Positions 22,191 to 33,493 of a stretch of DNA of 64,000 bases are shown piece after piece (the first letter of the stretch is position 1; each line of letters begins with the position of its first letter). Both the position numbers and the translations under genes were made by a program. The DNA comes from Ailanthus altissimus (taxonomy: Eukaryota > Streptophyta > Magnoliopsida > Sapindales > Simaroubaceae). Under the pieces are notes generated by a model. That model was not told the DNA's origin. It saw nothing but the letters and a program-made list of their open reading frames with translations, and made no database searches. Location of the stretch: NCBI GenBank assembly GCA_946807835.1, contig OX327712.1:18370001-18434000 (forward strand), in the 5' to 3' direction.

Positions 22191-23490
22191 AGTCCATGCA
22201 GTTCACTTAAATAAAAAAAAAAATAGATTTGGGTCGATATTGACCTAAATTTTTTTTTCTCAAAATTTGTGAGATTTTGTGATATGCAATATTTATTTCT
22301 TAATTACAAGCAACAGTCATATATTTTTTTAAAAATATAAATTATATCAACATAATATTATTCTTGTTATATTTAAATAGTATTAATAATATATATTCCA
22401 AGTGATATGCCATGAATGACTATTACAGTAATATAATTATTTTGCTTCTCACTTACAGTTTCACTTTGGTTCAAATGTTTCGTGAGAAAAATGAGATTGC
22501 GGATAACTTAGTTAATATTAGTTTATAATATGATGATTTTATTTAATAGTTAAAAACTCTTACAGAGATTTTGTTTATGCTTTGTAAAGATGTCAATAAT
22601 TTATCGAGTTATAGATTTTATTAAGCATGCGCGCTGGTTGCATGGCTTTATTAATTTTTATATTTATTTTTTATATCGCATTGCTTTTCTTTCATGTTTT
22701 TTTAAAAGGTTTATTACATCCCACATTCTTCTTTCATTAGCAAATTTTTTCACTAGTTGAATTGTCTTAAAAAAAAAGGGTAAAAGACAACTAAACATCT
22801 AAATAATGTGAAAGGAAAGTTTACTTGCTTTATTTTCAAAAATATCTAAATATATCTTTTTTTTATTATTTTTTTTATTAAATTAAATAATAGTTACTAT
22901 AGTATTTATAATTGACATTGATCGATAATTGACCAGCGTTGATTAAATTGACAAATTATTATTTGGTGTTGACAAATACAAGACCATTCATATTAAATTT
23001 CGTTGGATTGTAAATTTTAAATTTTATAAAATGATGATATTATTTTTATCAATAAAGTATCATAATAATTTAAAATTAGTAAAAAAAAATTACAAAATTT
23101 AGGTACTCTTTTGAGCTTGTTGATGATGAAATTCCATTTAGTTGAAAATCAACCTCACTATTATATAAATAACAAAATTTAGAATTTAATAATATTCATG
23201 ATAAATTGGCTTGGTGTCGGTAAATATTAATGTCGTCAATACTATTTAGTGCCTATCATATTGTGTCACATATTTTGAGTTTTTTTTTTTAAATATAGTG
23301 ATTATACTGCTCTTTCATAATATTTTGGAAGTCAAAGTTATCATTTAACCACAAATTTATTACTATTATTTGGGAGGTGTAGAAAATTTGGAATTGGAAT
23401 CCATATAATTTTTTAATTGAAAAGAGATTTGTTGTTCAAAAGAGTAACTTAGTTTGTAGTGAGCATTGATTTTGTACCCAAGTTCATGTT
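22191..23490. other. AT-rich intergenic sequence
   Basis: No gene, RNA or clear repeat seen; stops in all frames. Confidence 0.6.
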
Positions 23491-23494
23491 TCCT

Positions 23495-23690
23495 CATTAA
23501 CAGAAGATAGACATTCACATAAGTGCTTCTTCTCCAGCTTCCAAAGACCTGTAGAACTCGGAGAATAAATTTAACTGAGCGGGTTTACAAAGCAAAGAGG
23601 GATTATGGTTAATCTATTTCTTTTTCTTCATCCAGTGACTTTGGCAGTATATTTTAAGCAATTAGCTGCTGCTGCTGTAGAAAAAAAAAT
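23495..23690 (+). pseudogene. Possible relic of a DUF594 gene 5' end
   Basis: The stretch AGACCTGTAGAACTCGGAG...CAAAGAGGGATTATGGTTAATCTA resembles the leader and start of the intact DUF4220/DUF594 gene at 29440-29540 (AGACCTGTAACAACTCTGAC...CAAAGGAGAAAACATGGTTAATCTA). After about five codons similarity stops and the frame is lost. This fits a truncated tandem duplicate. The match is short, so chance or a shared repeat cannot be excluded. Confidence 0.4.
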
Positions 23691-24194
23691 TAATCGATTA
23701 ATCAAATGCCAATAATTTTATTTATTTATTCACTGTGTGAGAGAATTAAAAAAAGAAACGTACATTGAATATCAAGTAAACTTTCATATTAACTTTTATG
23801 TCACGAGAAACGAGCATGACAGCCCGCTAGATAGACAATATGGTGTCACTGTCACTAAACAAATTTTCTGAAAAAGGGCAAAAAAAAAAAAAAAAAAAAA
23901 CAGTAGATCCACATGACATCGTTGAAAAGCTAGCATTTAAAATAATGTTATACGACTTAAAGTTTATATTTCAATTTATAGTTTGAATAATAATATATTA
24001 ATTAATTATTAAATATTATTAATAATTTTATATTATTTTATTATTTAAAATATGTATTATTATTTTTAATAAAATTATTCTTAAAGGGCACTAATCTTAA
24101 TAAAATTACTATTGTGTATAAAAGAAATAGATTATGTTATGCAAGTGACTTCAATTAGAATTAATACTTATTTGGCCTACAACGAAGGGCATGC

Positions 24195-25372
24195 TTTGAT
24201 TTAAGGTTGATTACCGTTCGGTTTAATTTAATTTTTATTTGAATTGAATTGAATTAGTTTAATTTAATTTTTTTAAAAGTAAAAATTAAATTAGACTGAA
24301 ATAATTTTTTTTTATCCTATTCGATTCAATTCAATTTTTAGTGTTAATTTTATAAAAAAAATAACTAAAAATAAAAATTGAACCCAAGCCCACAAATTAA
24401 TCAATAAATATATTTTAAATGACTTTTAATCTTAAATGTAATCAAATATTTTATATTCATCATTTTCATATTTTAACAATTAAAAAAAAAAACCATAACA
24501 ACATAAGGGAGAATAGAACCGATGCCTACCAATAATAAAATAATAAATGTAAGTGCCTTACCACCTAATCAAGATGTCTTTTAAATTTAAATGCAATCAA
24601 GTATTTTATATTACTACTTTCATATATTAAAAAATTAAAAAAATTTCAACAACACAGGTGAGGAATCCAACTGTTATAAATATAATCAAAACATTTATTT
24701 TATCAATTAAGCCAAAGATGAATTTTAAATAGTAATGCATTCAACTTAAATGCAATCAAGTATTTTATATTATTATTTTTATATATTAAAAATTAAAAAA
24801 ATTTCAACAACACAGGTGAGGAATCGAACCTGATATAAATATAATCAAAACATTTACTTTATCAATTGAGCTAAAGATGAATTGTAAATAATAATGCATT
24901 TAACTTTATTTTATATAAATTTCAAAAATATTAATAATTAAAATTTAGAACACAAAACATGAAAATCGAGCCTACAACCAAAAGGAGCAAATATTAGCGA
25001 ACATACCAATTGAGTCCTAACATATTTTTGAACAAATATTATTATATTTAATATTAACATATTAACAATTAAAAAAAGGCAGCATTTGAATTCGAACCGT
25101 GAACACACAGAAGATATAAACACGCCACTTGAGCAACAGCCAATTTTGACATTAAAAATAATTTTTATTTTAATTATTAAATATTAATAATTAAAAAATT
25201 AATTTTTTTGGTTTGGTTTCAGTTTTCATCTAAATTGAATCAAATATAGACCGGTTTTTTTTAATTTTTTATATTTTAAAATTGATCAATTTTTTTAAAA
25301 AAAAATTAAACCGAATCAAATGATCATATTCAATTTTTTAATTTTCAGTTAAAAATACCTTGACCTCTTTAA
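24195..25372. mobile_element. Composite insertion splitting duplicated segment copy B
   Basis: Copy A runs directly from GGGCATGCTT (21825) to TTTTGGTTTT. In copy B these blocks (24186 and about 25380-25410) are separated by 1.2 kb. The inserted DNA has GGTTTAATTT/AATTGAATT-rich ends facing each other (24215-24340 and 25205-25340) and carries the tRNA-like repeats listed next. No coding sequence. Class uncertain. Confidence 0.5.
24480..25145 (-). repeat. Array of four to five tRNA-like (SINE head-like) units
   Basis: On the minus strand, units of about 120-165 bp repeat. The clearest unit (24740-24890) has an A-box-like TAGCTCAATTGATAAAG and a B-box GGTTCGATTCC about 35 bp later, spaced as in a tRNA. 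A close relative lies at 24590-24725. More diverged units are at 24480-24570, 24945-25020 (CTCAATTGGTATG, GGCTCGATTTTC) and 25075-25145 (CTCAAGTGGCG, GGTTCGAATTC). None can form a full tRNA with acceptor stem. Confidence 0.5.
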
Positions 25373-25375
25373 AAT

Positions 25376-25640
25376 TTTGCTTTTGGCATTTTTAGGAAAG
25401 CTTTTGGTTTTCTTAAGCTCTGTCTTTTTCTTTTCAGACAATTGAAACAGAGTTGCATTACATAACTCTATGTCCACATTTGTTTTATTATTTTATGCCA
25501 AATTGTGTAATATTAAATTTGCACAGAGTCCATTAATACAAGTGTTTTAGCAATCTTTAACTGTAATTGATTTGTCCGAAGTCAACACTAATACTCTGCA
25601 GTCTAGACTCTAGTTAGTTAACTTAGCTTTTGAGTTTATT
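25376..25640 (+). repeat. Duplicated non-coding segment, copy B distal part
   Basis: Continues the similarity to 21840-22160 after the composite insertion: TCTTTTTCTTTT, TAACTCTATGTCCACATTTG, TTAAATTTGCACA, CTTTAACTGTAATTGATTTG. Confidence 0.6.
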
Positions 25641-25728
25641 TGTAAGTCATGTTGACCTAATTTTTTTTTCCGAATTTTGATGGATCTACTTGACAAGTAA
25701 TAATAATATAACATAAAAATATATATAA

Positions 25729-26960
25729 TAATATTTTTATCTCACGAATTTAATTTAATTCTCAATTTTATCTCACAAATTTTAAAATATTTTATTTTAT
25801 TTTAGTCTATTAGTAATATTTTGTTAACTTTAACACTAAAGGGACAAAACAATCATGACAAGTTAATAGTAAAATGACCTAACACAAAATATTCACGTGT
25901 CAATCATTAATTTGTCACTTAAAAAATAAAATAAATAAAAAGAAAGCAGCGACTGCCGTCGTCAGTAGCAACCGGCGATCAGTGACTAATTGCGATTCAA
26001 CTCAAAATTTATATTATTAGACTCATAATTTTGTGATCTATACAATGGTAAGATTTTTTTTTTAATCAACGGAGTACCGTAGATGTGCCAAAAATGAAAA
26101 TAAAATATTGTTAGAGGCGGTAGCCACCACCGTTCACTGTTGAATGGTAAGGCGATGGTGTGCACCGCCCCCATCATTGGACAAATCAGCGGTCGATCTA
26201 TTAAACGGTGGGGGTAGTGCACCCCACAACACCACCGTTCATCGGCGAACGGTGGTGGCCGTCAACTACCACCACGGTTGGCAGTCGCACGTCGAAAGGA
26301 GGGGCGATGGCGTGCACCGCCCCTACCGTTGGACAGATCAGCCGCTGAACTATACAATAGTGAGGGCGGTGTAAGTCATTACCCCCACCATTCGACCCGT
26401 GATCGACGGTAGGGGAGTTGCCGGTAGCCACCACCATTCGCCATAGAACGGTGGGGCGATGGCACCCTCCCTCTATTTTCGATCTATTTTTTGGACACAT
26501 TCTTATTTTTTTTATAAAAATGATTCTACCATTGTGTATATATAAAAAAATAGAATCCAATAACATAAATTTGGCTTATTTTTGTTATCAAAATTTGGAG
26601 ATTAGTGGTGGCCGACGACGGCAGTCGCCAATTTTAGTTGTTAAATTTTATTTATTTTAATTATTTTTTAATATAAATAAAATTTAATATTCATTAAAAT
26701 TTTGAACCTATTAAAACGTGCTATATATCTTTTCATTTTTACTAACCTATTAATAACCGACACGTATATATTATTTAATGTACTCATATTATTGTTTTTA
26801 ATTAATATAATAATTGAGGACAAATTTATCAATATACAATTTAAAAAAAAATTAGTTAAAGTTAACGAAATTTTTTTAATGAATTAAGACAAAATTAAAA
26901 TTTTTAAAACTCGTGAAATAAAATTGAGAATTAAGTCAAATTCATAAGACAAAAATACCC
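25729..26960. mobile_element. Long-TIR foldback (MULE-like) element with a GC-rich core
   Basis: The flanks are inverted repeats of roughly 350 bp. From the left: TTAATTCTCAATTTTATCTCAC, GTTAACTTTAACAC, CACGTGTCAATCATTAAT, GCGACTGCCGTCGTC, CAATGGTAAGATTTTT. Each recurs in inverted order from the right end (TAAGACAAAAATACCC) inward, for instance GACGACGGCAGTCGC at about 26613. The GC-rich core (26110-26480) holds direct repeats of about 155 bp (GGCGATGGTGTGCACCGCCCC and GGCGATGGCGTGCACCGCCCC). Termini reading GGGTATTTTTGTC and long TIRs suggest a Mutator-type non-autonomous element. No target duplication confirmed; ORFs inside are by-products of the repeats. Confidence 0.65.
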
Positions 26961-27831
26961 TTATCCCAATATATAATTATCTAAGTTTTCATTGTAGTGG
27001 TTCTTTGGATCTGGCTTACTTTGCGTTGTTCCGTAATTCTGGGCTCAATCCCTTATTTAGAAAATATGTCTAGTTACAAGAAATTGGGAGTAATGGTATT
27101 TGTGAATTATGAGGAGAAAGGTTGTATGAATTTATTGTTGTCGGCTCAAAAAGTATTTAATAAGTTTTTTATTTAAAATTTATTAATCTAATTGTGTATT
27201 ATAACTTATTTAAAAAAGTTGTGCATAATAAAAAATTGTGTTATTTTAAGTTTCGTTTTTGTATGAAATAATTTTGTATAAGATTTTATAACTTATAAAT
27301 ATGTTTGATTTGTTATGGTAATTATTAAATATAAATAATACACAAATTTTTTAATTTTTTATTATTTCTCTCATTTTTATCTTTCACCTTAGGATCTCGC
27401 GTCCTTACTTATTGATAATCTCTACAACCTTGTTATTAGAGTTTTATTTGATCTTTTTCAAAAAGAATTCAAGTTTCATGGTATGCTTGTTGCACTACAG
27501 TTCAGGTTTAGCAATAAATTTCATTGGCTGACAACTTAAGTGTAAACTTCGCTTGTTAACAATTAAATTCGATCTTACCTTACTTAGTGAATCTCTTCGC
27601 CTCAGTTTCTCTCAAATCCGAGACGACATTTGTCTAACCAGACATGAAGTATACATGAACCCCTATCATTTAGAAATTTACACCACAAAACAAAATTTAA
27701 TAAATTCTTGTGTTTTATTAAGATTATATCAAAATTAGTTCCCACAATTTGAAATTTTATGAAATAAGTCCGTCAAAATGAACTCGCTTTTTCAATTTTT
27801 ATTTGGACCACAAAATTATTGGGATATTAGC
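26961..27831. other. Intergenic sequence without genes
   Basis: AT-rich, stops in all frames. The 61-codon ORF at 27553 shows no recognisable domain and is not called. Confidence 0.55.
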
Positions 27832-28110
27832 ATTGTTACTCTCTAGGTTGGCATAAATTACATTTTGATAGCGACGTTAACTTTAATTACATTGTTACTC
27901 TTTTTATTTAATTAAAAAAATAAATATATTCTAATTTTTTTAAGATATTTTAATTATTTATATTACAAAAGAAATATAATTATAAGAATATTTTTATCTT
28001 TTTAGTTAAATAAAAAATAATAATATAATTAAAATCAAAACTACAATCAAAATTTAATTTCTTCCAATCTCGAGAGATGACAGTGTTAATACCCTCAAAT
28101 TACCTACTTC
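27832..28110. mobile_element. Palindromic MITE, copy 2
   Basis: The left part (GGGATATTAGCATTGTTACTCTC) pairs with the inverted right part (GAGATGACAGTGTTAATACCC). The interior (ACATTTTGAT, CTTTAATTA, TTTATTTAATTAAAAAA and their complements) folds as one long hairpin. Same family as 17244-17512. Confidence 0.65.
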
Positions 28111-29400
28111 AATATTGTCAGCAAGTTTAACACATTTTCTTTTACATGCCCGTTTTGCCAATATGACGTATTAAAAAAAAAAAGTCTTAGATAGAACACA
28201 TTTAAAGAAATATGTCATAAAGTTATGTCCCGTATTTTTAATTTTTCTTGTAATCGTCGTAGACAAATATTAGCATGATTGTTTAATTTTAAAATGTGTA
28301 TAAAGAGAGTTTTATCTTTAATTTATGATTGATTATTGGATGAGCTCGCAGATGTTATGGTACCCACGACTCGTATAAGTGTTATGGGTTAGAGTTTACT
28401 ATTAATTAAAAAAATTAACTTATAAAGTAATATTATTTATTTATTTTTATATATTTTAAATTTATTTAATTTTTATTTTTGATAGGACATATGACATTTT
28501 CTCTCACTCAATTAAGTAACGCTCTCGTTATGATCTAGCCTAAACTTAGAAAACAATCTAATCCGTATTTCTATCTTTATCTATAGATCATTGTTTTATA
28601 CTTAAAAACTTGGAAGTATTGATTCAAATCAATAAAAATTCTATTTTACAATTTCATAATCCAAATTTTTAATTTTGAATTGACCTTTAGATACAAATGG
28701 CCAGAATAGATATTCTTCCTCAGAATCTTTTATTTAGAGGGAAGGGATTCAAATTATTGCCCATTTCCTTTGAGTTAAGGGATTCATTAGCCTAAACTCA
28801 AGAATTAATTTGACTCATATTGTCAATTTTTTTAGGATTAAGGGATTCACTATTTACGTGATAATTTTTATTAAAACTCAAGATATAAGATTTTTATTAC
28901 GGCGACAAAGAATCACTTGGCTCGTATAACTAATCTTTGTATTATTCGTCCTTGGGAGCATAGGAATCTACATCTTACGTGGTAATTTTTTATTAGAGAG
29001 ATTTTAAAAACTTGCATGTAAATAAAAATTTAAGTCTATTTTAATACCACTTATTATAAACGAGCACTTATTATTAATTTAAAAGATTATCATATTAAAT
29101 AATATTATTTACCTATTTATATATATTTAAAATATATCCGATATGATGTGAAGGATGACATAAGGATTGAATACGATTATTACATTTAATCTAAAGAATT
29201 GTATAAATAATGCTTATGTGTGGACTGGATATTAAAATGCTAATAATTGCTTAAAAATAGAAATGATAGTAAAAAATAACTCAAAACGTTCCCACAAAAG
29301 TTAAAGTGGTACATATTAAAAAAAATGAAATGAATATATATCAATAAAATTAAAGAATAACTGACCATTTTCCCTTATTCATATTTAAGGTCATCGTTTT
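28111..29400. other. Intergenic sequence upstream of the DUF594 gene
   Basis: No gene seen. A TTGACC W-box core at 29478-29483 lies in the probable leader of the next gene. GAATATATATC near 29331 is a possible TATA element. Confidence 0.4.
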
Positions 29401-29525
29401 CACACCTGGGAAAAGATGTATATCACTGGTTCTCCTTCCAGAGACCTGTAACAACTCTGACCTGAGGCTAAATGCTCTTGACCAGAGTGAAGGATAGGAG
29501 AAACTCTTAATTCAAAGGAGAAAAC

Positions 29526-32057
29526 ATGGTTAATCTAATCCCTAATAGCGTCAAGAAGTTATGGAATGATTGGAATATTCGGGGCGTAATCTTGGGCAGT
29601 CTCTTATTGCAGACGTTCTTAATTCTGTTCGCTCCGTTCAGAAAGGGTTCGTCGAATAAATTGATGACGTTGTTCATCTGGTCATCTTACTTGCTAGCTG
29701 ACTCCGCTGCTAATTATGCCGTCGGTCTCATCTCCGACAACAAAGACGATGAACCTGATGCTGCAGCACCAGAAAACAGCGATCTGTTGGCGATTTGGCC
29801 TACCTTTCTTTTGTTACACCTCGGTGGTCAAGACACCATAACTGCTTTCGCTCTTGAGGATAATGAGCTGTGGATCAGGCATATGCTTGCGTTCATAAGC
29901 CAGGCAGTTGCTGCTGTTTACGTGTTCCTCCTATCACTACCCAAAAACAAGGCATATATCCCAGCAATTCTCATGTTTGCCGCTGGTGTTATCAAGTATT
30001 TTGAGCGAACTCGTGCTTTGTATCTTGCAAGCTTGGATAGTTTCCGAGATTCCATGCTTAAAGAACCTGACCCTGGCCCCAACTATGCGAAGATTATGGA
30101 GGAAATGGCTTCAAAAAAAGAGGCCAAACTTCCTACTAGAATAATTACGATACCAGAGCCTGAAAAAAAACCAAAGGCTGCAACGGAGATAGTGAAATTG
30201 AATGATCTCGAGGTGGTGCATCATGCTTTCAAGTACTTCAATATTTTCAAAGGGCTAATAGTCGATCTGATCTACAGCTTCAGAGAGCGTGATGAGAGCC
30301 GAGCTTTCTTCAATAAGCTAAAACCAAAAGATGCCTTGAGAATAATTGAGGTTGAGCTCAACTTCATTTATGAAGTTTTCTACACCAAGGTCGAGGTCCT
30401 GCATTCTCTGTGGGGATATATTTTCCGATTCATAGCTTTCGCTTCAGTTGTGTCAGCCCTTTCACTTTTCAAATATAGAGTGAAGAAGCACGATTTTGAT
30501 GAAATTGATGTTGCGATTACTTACACTTTGTTCTTGGGTGCCATAGTCCTGGATATCCTGTCTCTCTTGATGTTCCTTCGCTCTGATTGGACATTGGCTG
30601 TTCTCAGCGACGAGGAGGATAATGGATCAAACCTTAGAAAGATGAAACACATTGTAGCTTGGATTCTCAAGTGGTTTCTCATTTTAAGGAGACCATGGTG
30701 GCAGAAATGTCATTCGGAGCACTCACACAAGATGCTGGCTACACCATTCTTCCTCCGCAGGTGGTCCGGATCTGTCTCAGGACATAACTTGATTAGATAT
30801 TGTCTCAGGAGACGTCCGACCGAAGTCCACAGAGTCAAGAGTTTGCCTCGCGTTGCCCTGGAGAAAGTCATTCATATTTTGCATCTTGACAAAGTCATTC
30901 AATATTCCACAGAAGGAGTCAAGAGACTTTTTCAAGTTGCCGGTAGGATAATCGACCATTGTTTGCAGAGTGTCGCAAAGGCAGTCAAGGATTGTTTGCA
31001 GAGTATCGGTGAGATACTCAATAATTTGATTTGTAGCTGGGGCATTGATTTAATCTTTGAGAAAATAGGCGATGCATTCGCAAAGGTCAATAAATTTCTG
31101 CGCATTGGTAAATTCCTACGTGGTTTAGGCTTCATCTTGAAATTAATATTCATTCGTGGTTTAGGCTTTTTGATTAAAAAAGCCTATGATATGTCGGGCC
31201 TCAACGGTCTTCTGGATGAGATCATGTATATTGCACATGAGCCATTGACTAAAGAGCTATGGGAGTTTTTATTTGAAGAAATTAAAAGGAAAGCTGAGTA
31301 TGCTGATGATGCAGAGTCTGCCAAGAGGATATATTCAGCTAAAGGCGAATGGATTCTGCTGGATTTGGATCCGAAAGGGAAGCGCTTCAATGAATTAAGG
31401 AATTATGTTACTGATATTGCTTATGATGAAATCCTTTTAACATGGCACATTGCTACAGAACTCCTTTACCATACTGATGGAGAAGACGACGATGGGAAGA
31501 CAGGTTCTAATGCCAACAAGTCCAACAAGCTCCGGAAAGAGTTTAATGATGATCGGGAATTCAGCAAGCTCCTCTCAGATTACATGCTATATCTCTTAGT
31601 GATGCAGCCCACGCTGATGTCTGCGGTGGCAGGTATTGGGAAAATAAGATTTCGAGATACCCGCGCCGAGGTCAATAGATTCTTTGAAAGAAAGAGTCCG
31701 AATGACGAGAAGGACGCCTGCAACAAAATTCTTAACGTGAATACATATGTAAAACCCGTTTTCGTGAAGGGAGATAGAAGCAAATCTGTATTATTTGACG
31801 CATGTATGTTGGCCAAAGAGCTGAATAGGTTGGTAGATGAGGAGCAAGAGAACAAATGGGCGTTAATCAGCAAAGTGTGGGTAGAATTGCTGTCATATGC
31901 AGCTAGTCATTGCAGTGCAAGGACACATGCTGAACAAGTTAGTAAAGGTGGAGAGCTTATTAGTTTTGTTTGGTTATTGATGGCTCATTTTGGCCTTGGA
32001 GAGCAGTTCCAAATCAATAAGGGTCAAGGCAGAGCAAAACTTATTGTGGGCAAGTAG
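29526..32057 (+). CDS. DUF4220/DUF594 multi-pass membrane protein
   Basis: An 843-residue single-exon ORF starting AAAACATGG, a good plant start context. Membrane segments by hydrophobicity: about 19-37, 46-68, 119-140, 143-160, 293-314 and 330-350. The family signature LLLHLGGQDTITAFALEDNE (about 95-114) follows the second segment. The large cytosolic part has the usual LTWHIATELLYH, SDYMLYLLVMQP (about 682-695) and a C-terminal DUF594 domain (about 785-832: WVELLSYAASHC, GGELISFVWLLMAHFGL). Unusual is a stretch at about 445-555 with repeated helical units (DHCLQSVAKAVKDCLQSIGE; LRGLGF...IRGLGF). The molecular function of the family is unknown. From memory, Arabidopsis DUF594 genes lie beside NB-only and LRR genes (At5g45460-At5g45540), as here. 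The length and the lack of frame breaks argue that it is functional. Confidence 0.93.
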   Translation: MVNLIPNSVKKLWNDWNIRGVILGSLLLQTFLILFAPFRKGSSNKLMTLFIWSSYLLADSAANYAVGLISDNKDDEPDAAAPENSDLLAIWPTFLLLHLGGQDTITAFALEDNELWIRHMLAFISQAVAAVYVFLLSLPKNKAYIPAILMFAAGVIKYFERTRALYLASLDSFRDSMLKEPDPGPNYAKIMEEMASKKEAKLPTRIITIPEPEKKPKAATEIVKLNDLEVVHHAFKYFNIFKGLIVDLIYSFRERDESRAFFNKLKPKDALRIIEVELNFIYEVFYTKVEVLHSLWGYIFRFIAFASVVSALSLFKYRVKKHDFDEIDVAITYTLFLGAIVLDILSLLMFLRSDWTLAVLSDEEDNGSNLRKMKHIVAWILKWFLILRRPWWQKCHSEHSHKMLATPFFLRRWSGSVSGHNLIRYCLRRRPTEVHRVKSLPRVALEKVIHILHLDKVIQYSTEGVKRLFQVAGRIIDHCLQSVAKAVKDCLQSIGEILNNLICSWGIDLIFEKIGDAFAKVNKFLRIGKFLRGLGFILKLIFIRGLGFLIKKAYDMSGLNGLLDEIMYIAHEPLTKELWEFLFEEIKRKAEYADDAESAKRIYSAKGEWILLDLDPKGKRFNELRNYVTDIAYDEILLTWHIATELLYHTDGEDDDGKTGSNANKSNKLRKEFNDDREFSKLLSDYMLYLLVMQPTLMSAVAGIGKIRFRDTRAEVNRFFERKSPNDEKDACNKILNVNTYVKPVFVKGDRSKSVLFDACMLAKELNRLVDEEQENKWALISKVWVELLSYAASHCSARTHAEQVSKGGELISFVWLLMAHFGLGEQFQINKGQGRAKLIVGK

Positions 32058-32418
32058 CTGATCAATCGTTAAGATCTATTTATGTACTAGACAGTGGACA
32101 TCATCAGTGTTTCTTTATGTTGATTTGTTATTACATCAATGTTTCTCGGCATTTGGATATTATTTGTACGTTTTGATTGTATTAGTGCTACTTTCAAACT
32201 AATTATATCTCTTTATTTTGGTATATATCATAATTCTATTAACCCAATATAACTAAAGAGAAAGAAAACGTAATTGATTTAAAAGCAACAACTAGGACAA
32301 TTGTAAACTGATGTTAGCATGCTTCTTCAATGTGAGAGGATTCATTTATTAGGAATAATACCTTTGTCTTTGGAAAGATATATTAAAGATGTACCAACTT
32401 AGTGTGAGACTGCGGATA

Positions 32419-32420
<2 letters not shown>

Positions 32421-32485
<65 letters not shown>

Positions 32486-32488
32486 CAC
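32421..32488. repeat. (AT)n-(AC)n compound microsatellite
   Basis: About 27 AT dinucleotides followed by a GACACACACACAC tract. The longest microsatellite in the window. Confidence 0.95.
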
Positions 32489-32829
32489 GCGAGACTGCGA
32501 ATAAGAGTTGAGAAGTCTTGTTCAATTATAAATTGAAACGCCAAAGATTGATGGCATATATATAAGAGAATCTATAATTTTGCCCCCTAGTAAATTGATA
32601 ATTATCATTTTTTCTTTTAATAAATTCATAATAGCCAAAATCTTCTTTTATAGGTGTAATTGATTATTTAAGGGAAAATAGTAATAAAAGAGGAGTAAGT
32701 GGTAGATATAAACTGCACTTGAGGGCTTATCTCAATGAGAAGCCTTGTGTACCTCCCTAATTAAGGTTAAAGATTCGATCCTCGGTAGATGTTAAGGTAG
32801 TTGATTTATTTTTCGTTTTGTGGAAGCCT

Positions 32830-33420
32830 TCTAATTTGGGTGAATGTGATCAAAAGCTGTATTTATTGCTCTCAATAATCTCCGTAGCATAGTTCGGGTG
32901 AAGTGTTCCTTAAAGATGTGTGTATTGCTCCCGAAAAAATCCTAATTGTATAGTCTGATTCAATAACATAGCTCGAGTGAGGTGTGACTTAATGAATCTG
33001 GTAGCGTAGTTCGGGTGGAGTGTGCCTCGATGATCCTAGTAGTGTAGTTTAGGTGGGGTGTGCCTAAAAAATGTATATGTTGCACATGAAATTTTTTTGA
33101 TTGTATAGTCTAATTCGGTAGCGTAGTTCAAGTAAGGTCTGCCTTGATGATCTCAATAGTGTAGTTAGGGTGGAGTGTACCTCAAATATGTACATGTTAC
33201 TCCTAAAAAAAGTCCTAATTGTTTAGTCTGATTATAATATCAGACCTTCTAGTCAGGTGGGATGTGCTCAAAAGTTGTATGTGTTGCTCTCGCTGATCCC
33301 GATAGCGTAGATCGTCCGATGATCTCAACAGTATAATTTAGGTGGGCCGAGTCTCCTCACATATATACTTGTCGCTTCCAAAAAGGTCTAAATTTTATAT
33401 AATTTGATTATAATATCAAT
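32830..33420. repeat. Degenerate tandem repeat of about 110-130 bp
   Basis: The words GTAGCGTAGTTCGGGTG, GTGTGCCT(C/T)GATGATC, CTCCTAAAAAAAGTCCTAATTG and TAGTCTGATT recur several times in the same order with variable spacing. No frame stays open. Probably an old satellite-like or LTR-internal repeat. Upstream, 32711-32810 has an A-box/B-box-like pair (TTATCTCAATGAG, AGATTCGATCC) that may be a SINE relic. Confidence 0.55.
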
Positions 33421-33493
33421 AAGCCCCCACGACAACACTGAAGTAGTCACCAAGCTGCATAACAGCCTTGCCCACTCGAGTTCTAGTAATATG

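Noticed and set aside
24740..24890. Possible tRNA gene on the minus strand
   Set aside because: A and B boxes are present, but the acceptor and anticodon stems do not form, and the unit is part of a repeat array.
26144..26566. Overlapping ORFs of 76-121 codons on both strands, His/Pro-rich
   Set aside because: By-products of the GC-rich inverted and direct repeats in the foldback element.
29908..31873. Secondary ORFs of 60-97 codons overlapping the DUF594 gene
   Set aside because: Shadows of the long plus-strand frame; no domain of their own.
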